Positions 59,722 through 64,000 of a stretch of 64,000 bases of DNA are shown here, piece after piece. A model generated the notes under the pieces. It did no database searches and was not told the origin of the DNA. It saw only the letters and a program-made list of their open reading frames with translations. How positions within the stretch are numbered: position 1 is the stretch's first letter; every line of letters starts with the position of its first letter. A program made the translations under genes and the position numbers. This DNA is from an uncultured Hungatella sp. (GTDB lineage: Bacteria; Bacillota; Clostridia; Lachnospirales; Lachnospiraceae), in the NCBI GenBank assembly GCA_910585435.1, contig CAJUEJ010000020.1, positions 12,591 to 76,590 of the forward strand, read 5' to 3'.

Positions 59722-60510
59722 ATGTATCAGTCATTTTACACCGGCGCTTTAGGGGCCGGAAGCTGTATGGCAAAGATGAGTGTAATCTCAAACAACTTGG
59801 CGAATATTAACAACAACGGTTTTAAACCAATGAACAGTTCATTTTCCGATCTGCTCAATTTTAATCTCAATGATTCTGAGGATGCGGTTACGGATCTGAT
59901 GGCAGGAAATGGTATGCGGATGCAGAGGACATACAGTTCCTTTGGCGTGGAGGCACTGACGTCTACCAACAGCGATATTGATTTTGCGATTCTTGACGAC
60001 AATGCATTTTTCATGGTGCAGGACACGGTGACCGGTGCTATCACCTACACCAGAAGCGGCCATTTTTACAAGGGTGAGATGGAGGACGGCTTCTACCTGA
60101 TGACAGATGCAGGCAAGGTGGTCTTAGACCAGAACGGGGAGCCCTTAAAAGCCGACACACCGGATATCGAACGGATCCGGCAGGCTATGTCAGGGGAAGA
60201 CTATGAGGAAGATGACTACGACGAGGATTTGGAGGAGGACGAGGATGCGCCCCGCTTAAGCCTCTATACATTTTCCAACCCCAGCCGCCTGATGAATGTG
60301 GGAAGCAATGAATATGCACCGCCTGAAGGGATGGAGCCGGTTCTGGTGAACAATCCGAATATTGTGTCCGGTATGCTTGAGACATCCGGAACCAGCCTGG
60401 CCAAGGAGATGGTCAAGATGATCGAGTGCCAGAGGGCATACTCCTATGCGCTTAAGATGGTTATGACATCGGATGATGTAGAATCTACTATCAACTCGTT
60501 AAGAGGATAA
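59722..60510 (+). CDS. flgG: Flagellar basal-body rod protein, FlgG/FlhP type
   Basis: 262 residues. FYTGALGAGSCMAKMSVISNNLANINNNGFKP and the C-terminal LAKEMVKMIECQRAYSYALKMVMTSDDVESTI fit FlgG-type distal rod proteins. The middle has a highly acidic insertion (~residues 158-175: EDYEEDDYDEDLEEDEDAP), not usual in the family. It lies 18 bases after the preceding rod gene. Confidence 0.78.
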   Translation: MYQSFYTGALGAGSCMAKMSVISNNLANINNNGFKPMNSSFSDLLNFNLNDSEDAVTDLMAGNGMRMQRTYSSFGVEALTSTNSDIDFAILDDNAFFMVQDTVTGAITYTRSGHFYKGEMEDGFYLMTDAGKVVLDQNGEPLKADTPDIERIRQAMSGEDYEEDDYDEDLEEDEDAPRLSLYTFSNPSRLMNVGSNEYAPPEGMEPVLVNNPNIVSGMLETSGTSLAKEMVKMIECQRAYSYALKMVMTSDDVESTINSLRG

Positions 60511-60537
60511 TTTACCCTAATAATTTATGAGGTGTGT

Positions 60538-61158
60538 ATGAGATTAAAAAGTTATGAAGATATGAATCTTCAGGATTTGGATGTAATGAAAGAGATCAGC
60601 AGCATCGGTACCAGCCATGCTGCTACAGCCCTTTCTAAGCTGCTTCAGAAGGAAATCCGGATCTCCATTCCGGAGGTCAGTGTTCTGGGGTATGAGGATG
60701 CGGTAGACAAGATCGGCGAGATCGAGGAATTGGTTGCTGCAACTTTGGTCAGGATGTCCAACGAGGTAAATGGTTTGATGCTGTTTATCTTTAAGCTTGA
60801 CCTGGCTAACGCGGTGCTGGGGAAACTTATAGGGAGGAACTACCAGTCTTTCGGGGATATGGACGAGATGGATTACTCTGCCCTGGAAGAGATCGGGAAT
60901 ATTATCATCTGTTCCTATGTCAATGCATTTACGCAGCTGGTGGGTGTGGAGATTGATTTGTCGGTTCCAAGCTCTAGCATGAATATGCTGGGCGGAATCC
61001 TGACGGTTCCCATTGCGGAATACGGGTATGTGACGGATAAACTGATGTATATCAACGCGGAATTTATTATGGAGGGAGAAAAACTTTCAGATGGGTTGCT
61101 GATGCTCCCTGACATAGAGTCACTAAATAATATTTTAGAGAAGTTAGGGGTTTCATGA
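60538..61158 (+). CDS. cheC: CheY-P phosphatase CheC
   Basis: 206 residues. Two repeats of the CheC/CheX fold. The second active site is intact: S114, E118, N121 and P144. In the first one D15, E19 and P45 are kept but the catalytic Asn is Ser22, so it is probably inactive. CheC hydrolyses CheY-P and inhibits or binds CheD. A GTG at 60532 lies in the GAGGTG ribosome site; the ATG at 60538 is chosen. It overlaps cheD by 4 bases, which supports a CheC-CheD complex. Confidence 0.92.
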   Translation: MRLKSYEDMNLQDLDVMKEISSIGTSHAATALSKLLQKEIRISIPEVSVLGYEDAVDKIGEIEELVAATLVRMSNEVNGLMLFIFKLDLANAVLGKLIGRNYQSFGDMDEMDYSALEEIGNIIICSYVNAFTQLVGVEIDLSVPSSSMNMLGGILTVPIAEYGYVTDKLMYINAEFIMEGEKLSDGLLMLPDIESLNNILEKLGVS

Positions 61159-61646
61159 TGGCTGAAAAGGATTTAAAGGTAGGTATCGGCGATATGAAAT
61201 TTACCAGGGGCAACAATATTCTTATTACATATGCCCTTGGATCCTGTATAGGGATAACTTTCTATGATCCTGTTATTAAACTAGGCGGACTTCTGCACAT
61301 TATGCTGCCTTCCAGGTCGGATGCAAATGATCCGAAGGTTTTTAAATATGCCGATACCGGAATTCGTGAAACGGTCCGCAAGCTTACTGCATTTGGCATG
61401 GTAAAATCCCGGACGGTGGTAAAAATTGCAGGCGGAGCAAAGATGTTCGAGATGAAGGGCGGCGGTTCAGATTTTGGAAACATCGGGCAAAGGAATGCGG
61501 CGATGGTGAAAAAGATATTGATGGAAGAAAAATTAAGAATTTCGGCGGAGGACACAGGCGGCAGCTATGCCAGAACCATGCTGCTGGATGTGGCTACGGG
61601 AGCTGTAGTGATACGGACGGTAGGAAGACCGGAGAAGCATTTGTGA
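61155..61646 (+). CDS. cheD: Chemoreceptor glutamine deamidase CheD
   Basis: 163 residues. LGSCIGITFYD contains the catalytic Cys, GGLLHIMLP the His, and KIAGGAKMF the family core. CheD deamidates receptor glutamines and is regulated by CheC. Start overlaps the cheC stop (ATGATG); a second ATG 3 bases later is equally possible. No receptor gene lies in the window. Confidence 0.94.
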   Translation: MMAEKDLKVGIGDMKFTRGNNILITYALGSCIGITFYDPVIKLGGLLHIMLPSRSDANDPKVFKYADTGIRETVRKLTAFGMVKSRTVVKIAGGAKMFEMKGGGSDFGNIGQRNAAMVKKILMEEKLRISAEDTGGSYARTMLLDVATGAVVIRTVGRPEKHL

Positions 61647-61699
61647 TTGAGGAGGCTGACGGTTTTTGGAAAGCTGCTGATAGGAGAGGAGAAGACAAA

Positions 61700-62653
61700 G
61701 TGGAAAAAGAAAAAGACGGAATCCTTCTTGAATCGGGGACGAATGAAATCGAGATTATGAAGTTTACGATCCAGGGAGAGTTTTATGGGATCAATGTAGC
61801 CAAGGTAAAAGAGATTATGATGGCTGGGAGAGTGAAGGCTATGCCTCATGCCCATCCTGCCGTAGAAGGTATCTTTAAACCAAGGGATGTCCTGATTACG
61901 GTTATCGATCTGGGCTATTACCTGACCAATGAGTGTCTTGAGCATAAAAGCAGGGATTTATTCATCGTAACCAGCTTCAACAAGATGACAGTGGCTTTCC
62001 GTGTTCAGAGTATCGAGGGTATCAGCCGTATTTCCTGGAAGGATATCCAGAAGCCAGACAAGACACTGAGTCACGGGGACGAAGGTGTGGCTACAGGTAT
62101 TGCCCAGTGTGCCAATGAGCTGGTGACGATTCTTGACTTTGAGAAGATTGTAGCTGAGATTGCACCAGAGACTACTATTCAGCTGTCCGAGGTGGAGCGG
62201 ATGGGTGACAGGCCTATCTGTGACTGTCCGCTGGTGATCGCTGAGGATTCGATTCTCCTGCAGAAGATGATTGATGATGCCCTTCAGAGAGCCGGGTTTA
62301 CAGAAGTAAAGAACTTTAACAACGGGCAGGAAGCATGGGATTATCTGAAGTCTGTCCGCAATGATTCGGATCTGTATGAGAAGGTAAACCTGATTATTAC
62401 GGATATTGAGATGCCGGAGATGGACGGCCACCGCCTGACTAAGCTGGTAAAGGATGATCCGAAACTGAAGCTGTTGCCGGTTGTCATCTTCTCATCCCTG
62501 ATTGACGAGCAGATGCGGATCAAGGGAGAGCAGCTGGGAGCGGACGAACAGCTGACCAAGCCTGAGATCGGCAATCTGGTTCATGTGATTGACAAGCTTC
62601 TGGAGCGTTTCCAGGATAAACTGAGCCGCAACGAGGAAGTAAATCAGGAGTAA
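61700..62653 (+). CDS. cheV: Chemotaxis coupling protein CheV
   Basis: 317 residues. A CheW-like domain (~15-160; IEIMKFTIQGEFYGINVAKVKEIM) precedes a receiver domain (~185-310) with the phospho-Asp in IITDIEMPEMDGHRL and Lys in EQLTKPEIG. It couples receptors to CheA and adapts by phosphorylation. A GTG at 61643 is in frame but overlaps cheD; GAGGAG at 61686-61691 is 8 bases before the GTG at 61700, where family similarity starts. It is the last gene of the flagellar/chemotaxis unit. Confidence 0.92.
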   Translation: MEKEKDGILLESGTNEIEIMKFTIQGEFYGINVAKVKEIMMAGRVKAMPHAHPAVEGIFKPRDVLITVIDLGYYLTNECLEHKSRDLFIVTSFNKMTVAFRVQSIEGISRISWKDIQKPDKTLSHGDEGVATGIAQCANELVTILDFEKIVAEIAPETTIQLSEVERMGDRPICDCPLVIAEDSILLQKMIDDALQRAGFTEVKNFNNGQEAWDYLKSVRNDSDLYEKVNLIITDIEMPEMDGHRLTKLVKDDPKLKLLPVVIFSSLIDEQMRIKGEQLGADEQLTKPEIGNLVHVIDKLLERFQDKLSRNEEVNQE

Positions 62654-62676
62654 ATAGGCTTTGAAAGTATGGAATG

Positions 62677-62838
62677 ATGTACTCTCGAGAGCTCTCTTTC
62701 ACATACCTTTGTGTCTGTTTTCCGCCAGATGCACCGGGGATTATGAGGGGTACGTTCCGCGTACACTTCATAATCCCCGGTGCATCTGACAAAAAATCAT
62801 CTCACAGAATCAGGCACAAAGAGACTCTGAGAGTACAT
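62677..62838. repeat. Nested long palindrome between cheV and the next gene
   Basis: Three nested inverted repeats: ATGTACTCTC (62677-62686) with GAGAGTACAT (62829-62838); CTTTGTG (62707-62713) with CACAAAG (62815-62821); and a perfect 20-bp pair at 62727-62746 and 62768-62787, whose loop has GTACG/CGTAC. No T-run follows. It may be a small palindromic element or a control structure at the operon end. Confidence 0.7.
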
Positions 62839-62862
62839 GGGACAGAAAAGGAGGGTCGGTTG

Positions 62863-63831
62863 ATGATGAAGCAGAGAGAAAAGCGACAGACATGCAGGCG
62901 CCGGATGACGGGAATCGTGCTGGCCCTTACATTTTTTACGTGTGGCACTATGGGAGCCGGAGCGATTGCGGCGGAAGGGGCAGAGTGGGAAAAGTCAGAG
63001 AACGGAAAGTACTGGATGTACTATATTGCCCCTGATGAGCCGGTGACGGATGAGTGGATAACTATTGACGGAAAGACCTACTATCTGGATGCCAAAGGTC
63101 ATATGAAGACCGGATGGGTGACGGATAAAAGCAGCGGGAACAAGTATTATATGGGTGAAGACGGAGCCATGTGTACCAATACATTTACCCCGGACGACCG
63201 GTATGTGGGGCCTGAGGGAACCCAGATCACTGCTTATGACACATACCGCAAAGCCATGAAATCCGAATTAAAGAAATCCAACACCAAGAAGACGTCCCGG
63301 AACGCGAAAAAGGATCAGACAGTACAGGGACAGCCCTGCTTTCTGCTGACGGACTTAAATAAGGACGGATACCGGGATCTGGTAGTGACAGATGCCATGG
63401 AACGGGGCGGCAGTATCTTAAAGATTGCCGTGTGGGACATAGAGGAACAGAAGCTTCAGCTCTCGGCGGAATTTGATGTGCCTGAAGACGGAGGCAGAAA
63501 TACATTGTACCTGGACCCCAAGGGGGAGGGCGTGTGGCTGGAGATGGTTCACGGCGGAAGCGATATAACCCTTTTCCAGATGGAAAATGACAGCGGAATG
63601 CTGGAGAGCAAGTGGGAATTTAAGATGGAGACGGACGATTGGGGCGGCCCGGTATATTATGTCAATGACGGGCGGGAAAATCAGTATCACTGGGAGCTGC
63701 AGATGGGCCAGGCCATGGGAGAGAGAGGTAATGTCCCTCTCATGGGATTCGTTCCGGCTACAGAGGAAAATATAAAAGCCCAGCTTGATCTGGTGCTAAG
63801 CCAGGATGAGCTGTGGCAGCTGTGGGAATAG
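62863..63831 (+). CDS. Secreted protein with cell-wall-binding-type repeats
   Basis: 322 residues. A signal peptide (RRRMTGIVLALTFFTCGTMGAGAIAAEG) is followed by choline-binding-like repeats (ITIDGKTYYLDAKGHMKTGW, then VTDKSSGNKYYMGEDGAM). The C-terminal part has LTDLNKDGYRDLVV, an FG-GAP-like calcium/propeller motif, and no recognised enzyme. It is probably exported and bound to the wall. The frame is open back to 62674, but GGAGGG at 62850-62855 is 7 bases before the ATG at 62863, and the upstream part is a palindrome. Confidence 0.78.
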   Translation: MMKQREKRQTCRRRMTGIVLALTFFTCGTMGAGAIAAEGAEWEKSENGKYWMYYIAPDEPVTDEWITIDGKTYYLDAKGHMKTGWVTDKSSGNKYYMGEDGAMCTNTFTPDDRYVGPEGTQITAYDTYRKAMKSELKKSNTKKTSRNAKKDQTVQGQPCFLLTDLNKDGYRDLVVTDAMERGGSILKIAVWDIEEQKLQLSAEFDVPEDGGRNTLYLDPKGEGVWLEMVHGGSDITLFQMENDSGMLESKWEFKMETDDWGGPVYYVNDGRENQYHWELQMGQAMGERGNVPLMGFVPATEENIKAQLDLVLSQDELWQLWE

Positions 63832-63842
63832 ATTACTTTTGG

Positions 63843-63887
63843 AATCTCTGAGATCCATATTTTTATGTGGGATCTCGGAGATTTTTT
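63843..63887 (+). terminator. Intrinsic terminator after the wall-binding protein gene
   Basis: AATCTCTGAGATCC (63843-63856) pairs with GGATCTCGGAGATT (63870-63883, one wobble), followed by TTTT. Confidence 0.9.
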
Positions 63888-63950
63888 AAATTTGTTTTGC
63901 ACCACAGACTGGGGATTCTGCGGTGTGTTCCCTTGTTCGCGGAGGGTAAG

Positions 63951-63991
63951 TGCGCCCTATCCAAGAACTCGGATAGGGCGCATTATCCGAG
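63951..63991. other. Overlapping alternative hairpins at the window end
   Basis: TGCGCCCTATCC (63951-63962) pairs perfectly with GGATAGGGCGCA (63971-63982). CTCGGATA (63969-63976) can instead pair with TATCCGAG (63984-63991). The two structures exclude each other. The gene downstream is outside the window. Confidence 0.5.
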
Positions 63992-64000
63992 ATAAAAACT

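Overview
The window reads as a chromosome segment of a motile, probably spore-forming, Gram-positive anaerobe of the Clostridia, most likely a Lachnospiraceae (Clostridium cluster XIVa) relative. The reasons are the six-cysteine SCIFF peptide with its radical SAM maturase, a Csp-like subtilisin, a TIGR04086 membrane protein, the serC-serA-DUF1015 trio, a FliY-type switch protein with CheC, CheD and CheV, strong AGGAGG-type ribosome binding sites and no outer-membrane genes. The species cannot be named from the sequence alone. No tRNA, rRNA, CRISPR array, insertion sequence or phage gene was seen.

Layout. 1-8.0 kb is the end of a cell-surface polysaccharide locus: an alcohol dehydrogenase tail, three family-2 glycosyltransferase genes, a polyprenyl-phosphate sugar-1-phosphate transferase and an LCP ligase. 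8.2-16 kb carries HtrA, a ClpX-like ATPase, a Csp-like protease (minus strand), an LspA-like peptidase, TIGR04086 and a CNNM/CBS protein (minus strand). 15.9-21.4 kb holds scfA-scfB (SCIFF ranthipeptide), secDF, tgt and yajC. 21.5-23.6 kb has a HAD phosphatase and a MATE exporter. 23.6-32.1 kb holds leuB-ilvD-ilvB and serC-serA-DUF1015. 32.2-35.5 kb has a lipoprotein, a zinc phospholipase C-like protein (minus strand) and an AGCS symporter.

35.8-62.7 kb is a flagellar/chemotaxis region. A FliD-C-terminus-like gene with a sigma-28-type promoter comes first. A TTGACA/CATAAT promoter then precedes flgB-fliE-fliFGHIJK-flgD-TIGR02530-flgE-flbD-motAB-fliM-cheY-flgC-fliY-fliOPQR-flhBA-fliA-flgF-flgG-cheC-cheD-cheV. 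Order builds the basal body and export gate, then hook, stator, switch, sigma-28 and signal termination. flgC is displaced from flgB, and fliL, flhF, flhG, cheA, cheW, cheB and flagellin are not in the window. The window ends with a secreted protein carrying cell-wall-binding-type repeats.

Most unusual observations: a FliY whose disordered linker carries three FliM-like CheY-binding motifs at an exact 30-residue period; an intergenic repeat family (about 21.4 and 30.7 kb) whose long copy folds into a 30-bp stem enclosing two hairpins; a hook gene with an AT-rich central block; leader RNAs with mutually exclusive pairings; and two neighbouring membrane proteins (LCP and HtrA) with long Q/G/Y-rich cytoplasmic repeat tails.
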